Below, piece after piece: positions 9,447 to 22,089 of a stretch of DNA of 64,000 nt. Position 1 is the stretch's first letter. The number at the start of each line of letters is the position of its first letter. A program made the position numbers and the translations under genes. The notes beneath the pieces were generated by a model. The model was not told the origin of the DNA. It ran no database searches and saw only the letters and a program-made list of their open reading frames with translations. This stretch comes from Anthopleura xanthogrammica (taxonomy: Eukaryota > Cnidaria > Anthozoa > Actiniaria > Actiniidae): contig OZ025215.1 in assembly GCA_964019055.1 (NCBI GenBank), positions 8,833,708 to 8,897,707 on the forward strand. Reading direction: 5' to 3'.

Positions 9447-12273
9447 CTATGCACGTGCTGGCAACGGTATTGCCAGAATGACGAAAAAGGCGCTAAATCG
9501 GAAAACCCTAATTAGCCCAATTAGCCCAGAAACAAAAATTATACAAGAGTAATTGGCTAAGTGAGGGTAAAGGCCAACGAACTTGAATGGCTCAGCGAGA
9601 CATACATACCACTTGGCAATAGCCCCCAAACGATTCCCAACAACAATACCAATGAATGTTCCTATTGAACTACCAATGGTACCATAAGGCAAGGCAAAAT
9701 ATAACCCTGCAGCTCCCAGAGTCAAATGAAACCATGCTTTTGCAATAATCTCTGTAAGTGTTGCATCTAGATCATGGTCAGTTTCAATATCTTCGCTCTT
9801 CCTGTCATCCAAAGCTTCCCTTACTTCATGATAACATAAACGTAATTTAAAGACCAATGCAATGAAGAAACCGACAAATGCGGCATTTTCATGCTGACTT
9901 AAAATCTTAACAAAAAAGTGATCTGATACGTAGGCAAGGAGAAAGACGAAGAGCAAACCCAATAAATGGCTTGCTCCTTGAATAAAGCACTCTCTGGTCG
10001 TAACGCACACCAACTCTTTTGCCCAAGTGTACCAGCTTTTGACTTGAAGACTGACACTCAGCCCACATATGCACCACACAACAAAATGTTCACAGTTGTT
10101 GGTCAAACAATTGTACTTTTGCTCGCCTTCTCGTGACTTGGCTCTTTTGACAGAATCTTTTGCGTTGAATCGCCTAAGCTTCTTTGGCCATACTCTCTTT
10201 TGTACCTACAGCACGTTCATCAGTTAGTATAACAACTACAACAACAATAGCAGTAGCAATCACATGCACTATTCACCACTTTCCATACATAGGTTGACTG
10301 CTCAAACACAAAGCATTCAGTCGAGGCTTCAAGGTTCAAATTTGAATAATCCTTTGAAACTACCTTGCAGCCTCGATTGAATGCTTTGTCTGTGACCAGT
10401 GAACGATGTATGGAAAATAGTGAATAGCAGATATCAGAGTTACACTCCATTGCCTTCAAACAAATTTTTCAAAATCATAACGGACTCCTGAAGACGGGAA
10501 CACCTAGCGGGGGGCATGACCCCTAGAAATTTTGACATTAAGACCCTGGAAAATGGGATTCCTAGTGTTTTGAGGAGCATTTGCATATTAGTGTAAATAT
10601 ATATGACCCTCCAGCTGATCTGAAATAGTGACGTAGAAATGACGTCACTGCAAAACTAAGGTGTCATGAAGCCTGTGCAAATCGACTTACAAAAATTTAT
10701 ATCTGAGATAAATCTAGATTTTCAGGAGAGGTTTTCGATATTTTGTATAAAATTAGTATGATATTCATCAGTTAGTAGGAAAATTAAATAACTAATTAAC
10801 CAATTCCCGAGCTACTAAGGATAACACCTCAGTTTTGAAAATTTTCTCGATTCTGTTGCCTAATATTTTTGCACATATCAGCTGGCTTATTCCCTGCCTA
10901 ATTTTTTATGACCCTCTATTTCCAGGGGTTCAAAAAATTATAAACCCCCCTTTTTCCAGCCCCCCCCCCCCCCTCAGTCACCACTACTAATTCCTGACAA
11001 TACTCCTTGACAGTTCTGTCCCAGTGACCAGGAATAATAGTTCCAAGTCGAGGTTGGAGTTGCCACGTATGATAAATTTAAATTATAGTTTTGCTATGCG
11101 CGGCAACTCCAGACTCGACTTGGAACTATTATTCCTGGTCACTGGGACAGAACTGTAAGAAGGAGTATTGTCAGGAATTATCACGATCATTGCGAATTTT
11201 ACATTTCGCCAAATACCATATCTTTCTATTTGGAAAGTGGGGCTAACAAAAAATATACGAATTTTTTTCCCGATGGAACTGATTTGTGCCTGATTCTTAT
11301 GTATTTTGCTATGACTATGATTGGGAGGGTCTATTTCCACATTTTCTAGGAAATCCTGGCCGAGAAAACCCGGGTTCCAGAGGCTCTCTCGCTCCAGTGC
11401 TTAAAAAAGCCTACGACCGTGACGTGGCACTGGTCAAGGATATACATCGGGTTTACAGACACCAAGTGCAATAGACAAGTAAAAATCCCCTACATTACTG
11501 ATAGGCCCAGACCCGGAACTACACAGTTCATTTTTCACTTTCGTTTTACGTGAAACCCGACATGGTAGTATAAAGCTATCCGTAATAAAAAAATAGTCGT
11601 AAAGATTCGGGGGGGAAAACTAGGACTTGGACAATATGAACACTTTGATGGTCGCCTTTTCCTCAAATCGTGGCATTCCATTTTGAACGTGACCCTATCA
11701 AACATATGTATTATGGCACACTTGCCCAGTGTATTCAAGCTTCTACTTATGTGACTATAAATAGAGACTCGGCCATCCAATCCCAAAGATTTCAGTTGAA
11801 ACCCAAAACAATTCACAAACTATATATTTTTAAGTCAAAGTCAACCATTATTTTCACGAATATAACAACATAGTTTATTAATTTACCTTCATATTTTCTA
11901 GCTCTTCAAATGTTAATGACTTTTCTTGCACCTTGCCTAGCTGTTTTTCCGGATTGACTAGTCCTACCGCCGATAGTTCGAAACGACCACTGTATTCCAT
12001 GACCGTGATGCCATCTCCTTGTACTTTGGTACAGATGAAGTGATGCGTATATGTGCCGTATCTATCTACCATTAGATGGTCTCCTTCCCTTACATTTCGA
12101 TCCTTGGCGGAAACAGGCTCAACTTTGAATTTTTCTTCCCATTTGGAAAGGAAATCTTTCTGTTCCTCGGGTGTGCGCGTTTCTAACTCTTCCCAATTAA
12201 TTTGATCGATTTTAGATCTCGAGAGAATTTTCCCCATCTTCAGGACTAGCTTACGAATTCTACTGAAAGACAT
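9447..12273 (-). CDS. LRAT-domain protein C with extended multi-pass membrane tail
   Basis: Exon 1 is 12273-11887 (129 codons) and exon 2 is 10205-9447 (252 codons), phase 0, 381 aa. The catalytic pieces are REGDHL, YTHH (H77/H78) and TNNCEHF (C167). After the domain there are hydrophobic segments (LLGLLFVFLLAYVS, FVGFFIALVF, a glycine-containing stretch LTLGAAGLYFALPYGTIGSS) and two extra ones absent from its neighbours (YSCIIFVSGLIGLIRVF, FSAFFVILAIPL). It is therefore the most membrane-embedded member. The 1.7-kb intron contains two foldback repeats. Enzyme activity is inferred from family residues only. Confidence 0.83.
10268..10427. repeat. Foldback repeat in intron of LRAT C
   Basis: Imperfect inverted arms: CTATTCACCACTTTCCATAC pairs with the inverse of the segment ending at 10427. 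Both arms contain an ACAAAGCATTCA block. Confidence 0.6.
10988..11180. mobile_element. Palindromic MITE in intron of LRAT C
   Basis: TAATTCCTGACAATACTCCT begins the left arm and its inverse ends the right arm. Arms of about 75 bp are nearly perfect, with an AT-rich loop. Terminal TA suggests a mariner-like TA duplication (inference). Confidence 0.7.
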
Positions 12274-12431
12274 CTTAGTGAGAAAAATACACCGAGCTCG
12301 CTTGGTCTAGAATTAATAGCGCCCAAGACGAATGATCCAGCTGTAGATATGAAAATGACCCATGAGCTGGACTTTGTGCCAGCATTGAAATACTAGTCGA
12401 TCATTATTCAGTTACTGCGACATTTCGTGCT

Positions 12432-12770
12432 GTTTTAGTCACGCGTTTATTCTAATTTTATCCTTGAGTCAGTCACACAGCTTCATTTAAATAATCAGCG
12501 AAAAAATACTCGTTAATCACAACAATGAAACACAAGATCTTTTGTTAATTCTAAAGATGTTCAAATTCCGTTCAATCTTTGATCTCGGCCATGTTTTTAA
12601 ATTGCACGAAGTCGAAAATAGTGTTAGAGCAAAAAGATCTAATCCCATTCTAACCGCATTGAAAAATCGCTTACTGGCATATTTTAAACTCTTCCGTCCG
12701 TCACGCGTTTCGCAGTTTATTCAGGTGTCAGTCACGCGATCTTGAAGATTTTTCAACAACAGCACTCACA
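12432..12770. repeat. Dispersed CAGTCACGC repeat upstream of LRAT C
   Basis: Contains blocks such as GAAAAATCGCTTACTGGCA, CCGTCACGCGTTT and GTCAGTCACGCGA that recur twice at 24840-25045. Confidence 0.6.
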
Positions 12771-13189
12771 AAATTTCGATTTAAAGAGATAAGCTTTAAC
12801 AACACCACCGAAAAAAAATCGATCGGGGAAAATTGATTCATTAGTAATTTCCCCTGTTCGTCTTTGGTATTTTTCAAATTATATATTCCCCTTTAACGTG
12901 ATGTCATCCTGAGAATTGGAACCTATTGTTTTGCCCTCCAAACTTAACTGCATTCCGACGTGCTGCAAGGGGTCTATAGAAGCATATCGCAATCTATCTA
13001 ATATTATTAATAATAATAGTAATTTATTAATAGTAATAGATAGTGGAAGCTAATTATTGTTAACTGTATAAGTAAATTCGAAAAAAATGGACAGAATGCT
13101 TATAGTTTAACTAAATTCGAGATTACAAACTGGGAGACAAAAAGCCTTTTTACGCCGAAGCTGAGGCAAATCCCCCAAAAAATATCGAG

Positions 13190-13840
13190 GAAGCTAAAAA
13201 AATCACGCAACCTCTTCTGTGCGGGGAAAAATCAAGCAAGCACAGGTCAAGGGTTAAATTACACGAATTTTAATGCAAATTACTTGAAATCGCATTTCCG
13301 AGGGTCATAATTTCAAAAATTTTCGGGGGGCATCCCCCAAACTGCCCTAGGTTCTCCTGCCGATATTTAAAAAAAACTAGTATGGAATAATTAATATTAT
13401 TAATCATCATAGGGCAAAATTACTTATTGGTCAATCAGAGATGGGCTTTTCGGCAAAATTTGAAGTTTAGATTCACTGAACATGTAAAATAATGAACATG
13501 TAAGATGATGTTTTTTTAACAATTTCAGGATTGAAAACTGAACATGCAGTTTGAACTCTGATCTAATTTATTATATTCCAATTATTCAATGTAGTTATGC
13601 ATTCTCAGGGACCGAATTTTATTGGGAAGAAGGGTAACGATCGTCAAAGGCGGGCGAACGAAGGGGGTTAGTTGGGGGCATGCCCCAACAAAAAAATTTG
13701 GAAATTGAGACCCTCGGAAATACGATTTCCAGTGATTTGAGGGGCATTCACAACATACTTATAAAGTTTGTGCCATTACCTTTGACCTGTGCTTGCTCGA
13801 TATATTTTTTTTCGCACAGAACAGGGTGCGCGATATATTT
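13190..13840. mobile_element. Inverted-repeat element, about 650 bp
   Basis: The ends are inverted copies carrying TTCTGTGCG, GAGCAAGCACAGGTCAA and a CCGAGGGTC / GGGGGCAT block. No coding capacity. The right edge abuts the truncated LRAT exon through a T-tract. A related GGGGGCATGACCCC block occurs at 10511. Confidence 0.5.
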
Positions 13841-13852
13841 TTTTTTTTTTTT

Positions 13853-13933
13853 TTGAACTCTACTTTTAGCTCGTCTTATTACCTCATCGACGTCGAATCG
13901 CTCTAATTCTTTTGGCCAAATCTCTTTTTTAGC
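13853..13933 (-). pseudogene. Truncated LRAT-domain exon 2 fragment
   Basis: Reads for about 27 codons with the splice acceptor preserved (TTTTAG|GCT): AKKEIWPKELERFDVDEVIRR is represented before it runs into a poly-T tract, so NCEHF and the whole tail are missing. It is nearly identical to the start of exon 2 of LRAT genes E and G, so it is a remnant of a duplicated copy. Confidence 0.8.
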
Positions 13934-13985
13934 CTAAAATTTAAATAGAAGCGAAAAACATGAAGAGCAGTAAGCAGTCAGCTTA

Positions 13986-14160
13986 TAGCTGGGTTTCAAT
14001 CAGCTGATAAAAGTCTTTGAATCTCATTATCTGCTCCAAATGGTGGTCAAACACTGACCACCATGTGCTGTCAGCCAGAAAGAATTCTATTGAAAACTTG
14101 TGATTTAGCTGATGAACATTTCACAAGAGACAGGAAATGACGTCAAGTGAAACCCAGCTA
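13986..14160. mobile_element. TA-flanked MITE, copy 1
   Basis: Inverted ends AGCTGGGTTTCA / TGAAACCCAGCT next to TA. About 175 bp, and about 95% identical by eye to the copy at 16208-16381. Confidence 0.75.
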
Positions 14161-14509
14161 TTGATATTCATATTCTCTAAGCTCCGCTTTTTATTAGCAT
14201 TTACACATTTCCTTTTTATACTTTCCTCTTCAATCAATCAATCAATCAATTACTTAATTAAAGAACGTTTTATTTTATTTAAAGAAGTCTACAGAATTTC
14301 GATCACGGGGAAATTTACTCGATCAATAATAAATTTGCCCTGATCGATTTCGATCCCGGCCTAATATTGGCTTGAAAAACAAGCTAATTGCGTAGCCGAA
14401 GCGACATGACCATACCACTACACATCCAAAAGTTTTCTTTTTTCAACTGAGTTTTACTGAACCCAATCAGTTGATCAGTGACCCCCTTTGGCTCATGTGC
14501 AATATTCAT

Positions 14510-15000
14510 TTCCTCTTGTTGTCTTTCTTGAGCCTTCGTTCAATTTGGTCAGCATTTTCTTAGGAACAAGATGCGCGAGATACTGTGTCATATATTCATG
14601 TGCTTTCCGTAGTATCCCCTCCTATTTTTGACGTGAAAGAGTTCGAAAAAAGAAGAAACGCGTGTAATAGTGTTTTACGTGTAACTTTAATCAGAACACT
14701 ATGAATATAAAGTTTGCTATTCACAAATGAAATCAAATATCAAACAGAGTAAGACTAAGGTCAAACGTCGGACTTTACATGAGCCGAACCTAATCAGTGG
14801 CATCAAAGAAGACCACGTACCTTATTATCCATTGTTTTCAATGCGTTCGGCTCATGAGAAGATCGACGTTTGACCTTTAATAGCCTAACTAATATTAAAA
14901 CTATAAAAAAGCCAGCATCTAAAAACGGGAGGGGTGGGATGCATGCCGGGAGAGTGTGGGAGCAGGTTTAGAATCGATGGGGAGGGGGGGGGGGGGTGGC
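14510..15000. repeat. Duplicated intergenic segment, copy 1
   Basis: Diverged match to 26930-27270. Shared blocks include TGAGCCTTCGTTCAATTTGG (TTC in the other), GTTTTACG..AAACTTTAAT and GGGAGCAGG.TTAGAATCGAT. It supports segmental duplication across the LRAT cluster. Confidence 0.6.
14757..14879. mobile_element. Short foldback MITE
   Basis: Inverted arms AAGGTCAAACGTCG...ATGAGCCGAAC and GTTCGGCTCAT...CGACGTTTGACCTT. No coding content. Confidence 0.65.
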
Positions 15001-15560
15001 GAATATGTTCCACCCTGATTCTCATGCTGACTTCTATCAGTTTCTCAACCTCTTCCACGGGTAATTATGGACATCCAAATATAATATAGCATACAAACAG
15101 TGTTTTGTTTTTAATGTTTTAAAAATTTTAATCTCCACCGGCAACCCTTCTAGATATTGGTCTAATAAGCAATAACATCATGAGTTAGAATATGTTACAA
15201 CAATAGATAATAAAACTGCAGTTAAGCATATCAGCAAATTGAATGATTGGCCAGTCTAATCTATATGACAAGAAAAAAACATATTCTAAGCTTGCAAGCC
15301 AACATAGATAAGTGTTCTCGGGCCCTCCCTACTAACAGGGTGTCCAGAAAAAGAAAGTTCGATTCTCATTGGTCAAACCCGTGGGAAGGAATTTTGTGCT
15401 CGAGTCAGCAGCCGTTAGTGGGGAGGGGCAGGGGGGATCTGGGACCAAAACTATCAATTACTAAGTGCATCGTTCAAGATCTACAATTCCATTGCGTTGA
15501 GATCGCTCCCCTTCACAATGAAATATGCAATGTATAAAAACCAGTATGTTTTTGTTGACA

Positions 15561-15585
15561 GCGTAGTTTCGAACTCTCGCTTGAA
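15561..15585 (+). repeat. Short dispersed motif GTAGTYTCGAACTCTC
   Basis: Copy of the motif found three more times at 28336, 28509 and 28784. Confidence 0.6.
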
Positions 15586-15611
15586 ATGAGCAACACGAAA
15601 CCGGTTTATAT

Positions 15612-16110
15612 AATGGTAATTGAACTAAGTGGAGTGCAATTTGGTCTGATATCAAACGCGCGATAACAAAATCACACGACCGCGTAGCGGGAGTGTGATT
15701 TGTAATCGCAAGTTTGATATCAGACCAAAATTGCACGACATGAAGTTCAATTATCACTTTATTATATCCATTTGGAAATCATATTAGATAGACACTAAAT
15801 TTGTACAAGTACAAAAGTATTTATTAATAAGTAGCTGTTAAAATCATCCATTTTGTTTCTTTTTGTAACAAAAAATTGCAGTCAAACTTGAAAAAAGCTA
15901 CATTTTATGTTCCTTATTTGCTGTAATCTGATTGGCTGATTACATACAATCCTGTAATCTGATTGGTTACCTTTTCTAGTGTTGCATTGTGATTGGCTGA
16001 CAAAAAGATGCGATTCGGACTCAAAATAGTGCGATTCGTGCTTGAATCAATCTACTGAGAGCCAATCAGATTACAGGATTTGCTAGTGATTTCAAAATGG
16101 ATATAATAAA
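15612..16110. mobile_element. Element with palindromic head and ATTGGCT-repeat tail
   Basis: The left 160 bp is an inverted repeat (TAATTGAACT...GTGCAATTTTGGTC arms). The right part holds several ATCTGATTGGCTGATTACA-like blocks and ends with the inverse of the 72-bp satellite unit seen at 25764-26490 (ACAGGATTTGCTAGTGATTT then CAAAATGGATAT). It looks like the single-copy relative of that array. Confidence 0.6.
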
Positions 16111-16207
16111 ATGTAGAATTTTGTTCATCGGAGTGGAAGTAATTTGAACGTTTTTCTTTATGTTCTCTTGCGGCCCTAATTGAAAGCGGACAAAAGGCCT
16201 TTGTATT

Positions 16208-16381
16208 GCCGGGTTTCAATCAGCTGATAAAAGTCTTTGAATCTCATTATCTGCTCCAAATGGTGGTCAAACACTGACCACCATGTGCTGTCAGCCAGAA
16301 AGAATTCTATTGAAAACTTATGATTCAGCTGAGAAACATTCCGCTTGAGACAGGAAATGACGTCAAGTGAAACCCAGCTAT
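16208..16381. mobile_element. TA-flanked MITE, copy 2
   Basis: Near-identical to 13986-14160; ends CGGGTTTCA / TGAAACCCAGCT. Lies 550 bp downstream of LRAT gene E. Confidence 0.75.
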
Positions 16382-16411
16382 ACAGCGTAACTGAAAGAGT
16401 CCTGCTCAAGA

Positions 16412-16621
16412 TTAAGGCTTGTCTTACGCGGTACCAGACGAAATTTTATACATTCCAAAACTTGACCAGTTTATACCTCTTACACGGAACCTTTTCTTTA
16501 ATTTGCACGGGTAGGCGTTTGAATTTTTCTCCGGATAGCACAGTTCCGTGTAAAGAGAACACCTAAACGTTGAACTTTTTGGACTGTTAAAAATTCGTCC
16601 GGTACGGCGTAAACCAAGCCC
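16412..16621. mobile_element. Inverted-repeat MITE
   Basis: Inverted ends share GGCTTGNNTTACGC.GTACC and AGACGAAATTTT / AAAAATTCGTC. The interior holds a smaller inverted pair around CACGGAAC / GTTCCGTG. Confidence 0.6.
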
Positions 16622-16928
16622 AATTTAAAAAAAATACAAGTTCATAATGCGTGTGTGGGAGGAAGGGGTTTGACCGCCCATTCCATCCCCTTGGTCAAAC
16701 CCTGAGGAGGATCCATTCTGTTTTAAGAACGAGATATCTTATACCAGGCTCAGCTAAAATAGTGAAGCTTAAGCGCCCACTATATCTTGCTTGGATGCAA
16801 ACAACACCAAGGCAACGTGAACACAATATTTTTTTACCCAAGCTAGACCACAATGCACCATGGTTGCTAAGGCCTATGACTCGCTTCTCAATGTTTTCCT
16901 ATGAAGCTGATTTATGATATGCTTATAC

Positions 16929-19166
16929 TTATCCATCAAGATATTGGCGGTTTTCATAGTACCATCCAATACAGAAACCAAGAAGATGCCCAGCAGCACC
17001 GCCAATGGCCCCTCCAATTAAACAACCAAGGGGACCTCCCGCTAAACCGACTAATGACCCTGCGGTGCCCAAGCTCAGACGGCAAACTACTTTTGCGACA
17101 ATCTCCACAATTTTAGCCCAAAAAAGCTCATCACTCTTTATTAACCCTTTTTTCCTTTGATCATGCGCTTTTATGATTTCATAAACACATAAACCTGTCT
17201 CAAGAATGAATCCAACAGCAAAACCAGCAGCAGTTGCAGCATTCTTTTTTCCAAAAAGCCCGGCCAGTTCGTCTGAAACATTATCAGTTAGACACTGGGT
17301 TATCAGTTTCTTTCCGGCTGTTTGGGAGATGCGCTCTTTGCCACCAGCCACCAGCGAGTACAAACACTGTCTTGCCCACGTGTACCAGCTTTCCACCTGC
17401 AGACTTACTTTCAGCCCACACTTGCACCACCTTACGAAGTGTTCACAGTTGTTTTGTAGAACGTCGAAGTACGATTCTGTCTCTCTACTTTTAGCTCGTC
17501 TTATTACCTCATCGACGTCAAATCGCTCTAATTTTTCTGGCCAAATCTCTTTTTTAGCCTACAAATGACAGTAAAATATTTTACAATTTGGTCCGCATTT
17601 CATACTGATCCCTGGCGCATTTGAGTTTATTTGTCATCATTTGTAAATTGAAACACTGATTTCTATGAGAAAACAAATTTGCAATAATCTTTCTATAAAC
17701 CCTGAGTAAGATAATGATGTTTTATAAATGATGTTCTACTGCCCCAGAAAAGTTTCGTATATTTAATAATGCCTCCAGATACGTCACAGCATTAACATAT
17801 TGGAAGTATAAACCTTAATATCTCCAAGATGCATCACTAAAATCTTATAAAAATATTTTACCATTCAACTATACACTTTATGTAGAATCAATACTGAAAA
17901 TATTGAGTTAGGGTTTATAGGCACTTTAAGTTCTTCGTTGAGTTTAATGCGTATTTCATATCGAAATCTCTTTGTAGTCTTTGTAAGCATTGCTTCTTCT
18001 TCTAGTTCGGCTTAGACTTGTCGTTCGTACACAATAACATATAATAATAAGGGAGCATTCATTTTTTAGGAGGGGGGGGGGGGGGGCCGGAGGAATTAGA
18101 GGAATCAAATAGAAAAAAAATGCTAGCCCCCATGGTAAGGAATTGAATATTTCGATAACCCCCCCACTTCCAAATATAAAAATTTTCTAGACCCCCCCCC
18201 CCCCCCTCCAGAAAAAGACTAAAAAAAACAAACAAAAAAACTGTATTTTTATTCATGACCCCCCTGGTTCAACATTCAAAAAAAATGTGACCCCCCTTTT
18301 TATCTAGTAATTTTTTAATGACCCCCCCCTAATTCCTCCGGGCCCCCCCCCCCTCCTAAAAAATGAATGCTCCCTAATAATAATAATAATAATAATAATA
18401 GTAATAATAATAATAATAATAGTAATAATAATAATAATAATAGTAGTAATAATAATAATAATAGTAATAATAATAATAATAATAATAATAGTAATAATAA
18501 TAATAGTAATAATAATAGTAATAATAATAATAATAATAATAGTAATAATAATAATAATAATAGTAATAATATTAATAATAATAGTAGTAATAATAATAAT
18601 AATAGTAATAATAATAATAATAATAATAATAGTAATAATAATAATAATAATAATAATAGTAATAATAATAATAATAATATATAAAAATCTTTATTTCACA
18701 TCCAATAATAATAATAATAATGAAAATTACAAAAAATGCTATAAAAATTGCTATGACTATTTACAAAGTTATATGTATTTAAAATCTAAAGTATTGAAAG
18801 TATTATTAAGGTAAAGAAAAAAAACTGAGTTCAAATATTAAATTAAGAATATAGCAATGTAGGTACAAAATATCAATAAAAATAATAATAGTAATAATAA
18901 TAATAATAATAATAGTAGTAATAATAATAATAATAGTAATAATAATAATAATAATAATAGTAATAATAATAATAATAATAATAATAGTAATAATAATAAT
19001 AATAATAATAATAGTAATAATAGTAATAATAATAATAATAGTAATAATAATAATAATAGTAATAATAATAATAATAATAATAATAGTAATAATAATAATA
19101 ATAATAGTAATAATAATAATAATAATAGTAGTAATAATAATAATAATAGTAATAATAATAATAATA

Positions 19167-19197
<31 letters not shown>

Positions 19198-21010
19198 TAG
19201 TAATAATAATAATAGTAATAATAATAATAGTAATAATAATAATTAGCTATTTTTTTTTTAGGTATTTTATTTATTTATTTATTTTAATTCTATAATAGAT
19301 ACTATTAGGATTTATATATTATATATTAGATATGATTAAGATTTAAGATAGATCAGTTTTGAATTTACCTATAAGATATAAGATATATTAGATACAAGAT
19401 ATAGGGCATAAGATATAAGGAATTAGATATTACACACTAGGTCTTTTTTTTTTTATAGATATTTACTTATTAACTTATATTATACGACGAGTTACTATTA
19501 GGTTTTATTCTACTTTCTACTATATTATTATTACTAGTCATTATTGAAATTATTATTAAATAATAATAATAATAATAATAGTAATAATAGTAATAATAAT
19601 AATAATAGTAATAATAATAATAATAATAATAATAGTAATAATAATAATAATAATAATCTTTTAACAGAAGGCCTACATCACAAGAAGTGCTTTTCAGCAG
19701 GGCTCTGTATAACATAAAACTAACTAAATAAATAAATATAAGAAAATTAAGTGTTCAAAATATTAAAAAAATATACAATGCAATAAAATATAAAAGATAT
19801 AAAATAGCAAATAAAACTATAAACATCTGAATCTACTGGTAATTGCTCTCTTAGAGTGTTTGACAGTCGGCAACACTGTCATGTCCATAGGTAGAGTGTT
19901 CCATTCCTTTAGAAAGCTATTGTAAGAAGTTAATAATCCTTTGTTAAGTTTAATTTAGATTTAGAAGTTCTTTATTTATTCTTCTTAACTTCTTCATTGG
20001 TAGTAACTGGTTCTCATAGGCGGCGCGCTAGGGTGGGCCGGGGGTGATTGTGAATCCCCCCATGGGCATCTCCCTTTTTTTTTTTTTTTTGCTTCGGCGA
20101 TTTGGACAAGGTTTTTCTTTGCTTCCGCGATTTTTTTGTTTTAGTTTTTTTTCTTTTTTTTCCAATTTTGGCGATAACAGCCCTCCCCCTAGTTTTTATG
20201 TCCTTCAGCCGCCTATGGTTCTGACTCCTAAGGATATATAAGGATATATTGGAAAACTTAACCCAATAAAGATTAATTGATTGATTGAATGATAATAACT
20301 GTGCTTATGCCTCGAAAGCGTGAGCGAAGGGACTCGGAACTCCCCCTTCCCCCAGAAGCAGAAACAGCAGAAGAAGAAGAAGAAGAAGAAGAAGCATATT
20401 CCTGAATGCCAACTCAGTTTTAAAGTTAAATTATGAAACAGAGTCCTCTTTTCTTTGGTGAAACAAAATATTGAACCACACTTACGTTCGGATGCACGCA
20501 GGCTAGTTTTTAGTGGCGAGGGAAGATTTCAATTTTAAATGTTATTTATTGGTATTGTACTTCACAATATACTCGTTCAAACATTGAGAAAATGCGGCTA
20601 AAAATTATAAAAGAATGCTATGTACTTACTTTTTTTTGTTCCAGTTCTTCGTATGTGTATGTGTTAACCTTTATCTTACCGAGCCCAGTAAGATCCGCAC
20701 ATAATGAGGCTCCCGAGTATCTAGTAGGGTTTGCGCTTGGTCCTCCAGCTCCAGTATATTCCATTACCTCGATAGTTACGACGCTTCCTTCATCCTTATA
20801 CTTGACTTCAGTACAGAGGAAATGGTGTTCATAATATTCGCCCAAGAATTTAATCGAGCCTTTGCACACTAAGTGGTCACCTTTCTTTATATTTTGTAGG
20901 TCGGAGGAAACAGACTCCCTTTTGAGTTTGTCTTTCCATTTAGCGAAAAATATTTTCTGATCTTCTGGATATGTCTTCTCCAATTCTTCCCACGGAATGG
21001 GATCTGTCAT
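16929..21010 (-). CDS. LRAT-domain protein E with glycine-zipper tail
   Basis: Exon 1 is 21010-20630 (127 codons) and exon 2 is 17558-16929 (209 codons), phase 0, 336 aa. It carries KKGDHL, YEHH (H62/H63) and QNNCEHF (C165). The tail has AATAAGFAVGFILETGLC then LSLGTAGSLVGLAGGPLG, GGAIGGAAGHLLG and a short aromatic end. The 3.1-kb intron is filled by a poly-G foldback element and long AAT arrays. The sister gene G has an upstream ATG (MSFTMTDP) that is AGG here, so E must start at the internal ATG. Flanks and intron ends match gene G, showing recent duplication. Pairing across the long intron is inferred from frame, order and orientation. Confidence 0.82.
18051..18375. mobile_element. Poly-G foldback MITE in intron of LRAT E
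   Basis: The arm GGGAGCATTCATTTTTTAGG, then a G-run, CCGGAGGAATTAG, is inverted at the right end. AAT-type sequence TAATAATAA flanks both sides and may be the target duplication. Confidence 0.75.
18376..19245. repeat. (AAT)n/(AGT) trinucleotide arrays
   Basis: Two long runs (18376-18682 and about 18880-19243) of AAT triplets with scattered AGT, separated by about 200 bp of AT-rich sequence. A third run is at 19561-19658. The poly-Asn frame through it is not a gene. Confidence 0.95.
20014..20216. mobile_element. CATAGGCGGC-ended MITE inside a LINE 3' end
   Basis: Starts CATAGGCGGC and ends with the inverse GCCGCCTAT. GGTTCT flanks both sides. It interrupts a sequence that ends AATAAAGATTAATTGATTGA, a tail typical of non-LTR retrotransposons. 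Confidence 0.55.
20217..20290 (+). mobile_element. Probable LINE 3' tail
   Basis: AATAAAGATTAATTGATTGATTG-type end. A second copy lies at 24037-24072 with more ATTG units. No reverse-transcriptase frame remains here. Confidence 0.45.
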
Positions 21011-21535
21011 CGTAAAAGACCTTGTAGTTCACAGCCTGCTGTGTTTCGCTTTGTAGTTGGTTTTGTCATTCTAAATCAACGAAGTCTATCACACTGCATG
21101 ACAGAGCGACTTATAAATCAGTCTCTTGGTCTTGCAAGATCGTAACTAGTTTTCACTGCTCTTCAAATAAACTTTCCACGAGAAAGGGGGAAAGAATTTA
21201 GACACAGTTATGATTCATGCCATTGCTGGAACTTTCTATTATTCAAAAAAATATCAATCTGAGATTTCTTGGGCATTTTGTCAAGCTTGTCGCTCAAGTA
21301 AGTAAAGGTCACCACATTCGGGGATTCCCCTGGATAAATGGGGATTAATATAGTCACAAGAATTTACCACGTTTTTCGATTCGTTGCGAAATATAATTAC
21401 GAAATATTTTAGATAAAAATATGGCGCGCGAAATGGTTCAAAATTATTATTTCGATTGTAATTCAATTCTTTGTCAATCATCACGCATAAAAATAATTGG
21501 TCAATCACCAAAACTCTATCGATCTCCAAAACTAA

Positions 21536-21772
21536 GTCAATTGTGAAAACTCTGTCGATTCAAAAAAAACTCTGTCGATTCAGCAAAAACTCGGTCAATC
21601 ACCAAAACTCTGTCGATTCAGCAAAAACTCGGTCAATCACCAAAACTCTGTCGATTCAGCAAAAACGCGGTCAATCACCAAAACCCTGTCGATTCAGCAA
21701 ACACGCGGTCAATCACCAAAACTCTGTCGATTCAGCAAAAACGCGGTCAATCACCAAAACTCTGTCGATTCA
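21536..21772. repeat. 38-bp minisatellite
   Basis: Unit TCAATCACCAAAACTCTGTC + GATTCAGCAAAAACGCGG, about six copies with few changes. Confidence 0.9.
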
Positions 21773-22089
21773 GATAGGAGAAAACATCATCATCAACAAC
21801 AACCAAGAGACCATGAAGGACAGAGAGGGACTCTTTCAGTATTTCATTCACTTTCTGACTTTATTGTTTTCGGTTTGTCTTTGGTTAGCGGCAACAATGA
21901 TTGTCGCAAAACCAAAGAGATGCAGCTCATTCACCAATGGGATGAATAAATGCTTCGCTTTTAATTAATCTATTCTTTTGTCTTTTTATTGTTTTTTTCT
22001 TGTAACCTTGCCTACCTTGCTCTCATTGGTTATCTATTTTCCATCTTTACCATATATACACTACCTTCCACTCTTATTCTCTCTTTTAC

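Noticed and set aside
18367..18684. Poly-asparagine frame
   Set aside because: Translation of an AAT microsatellite inside an intron.
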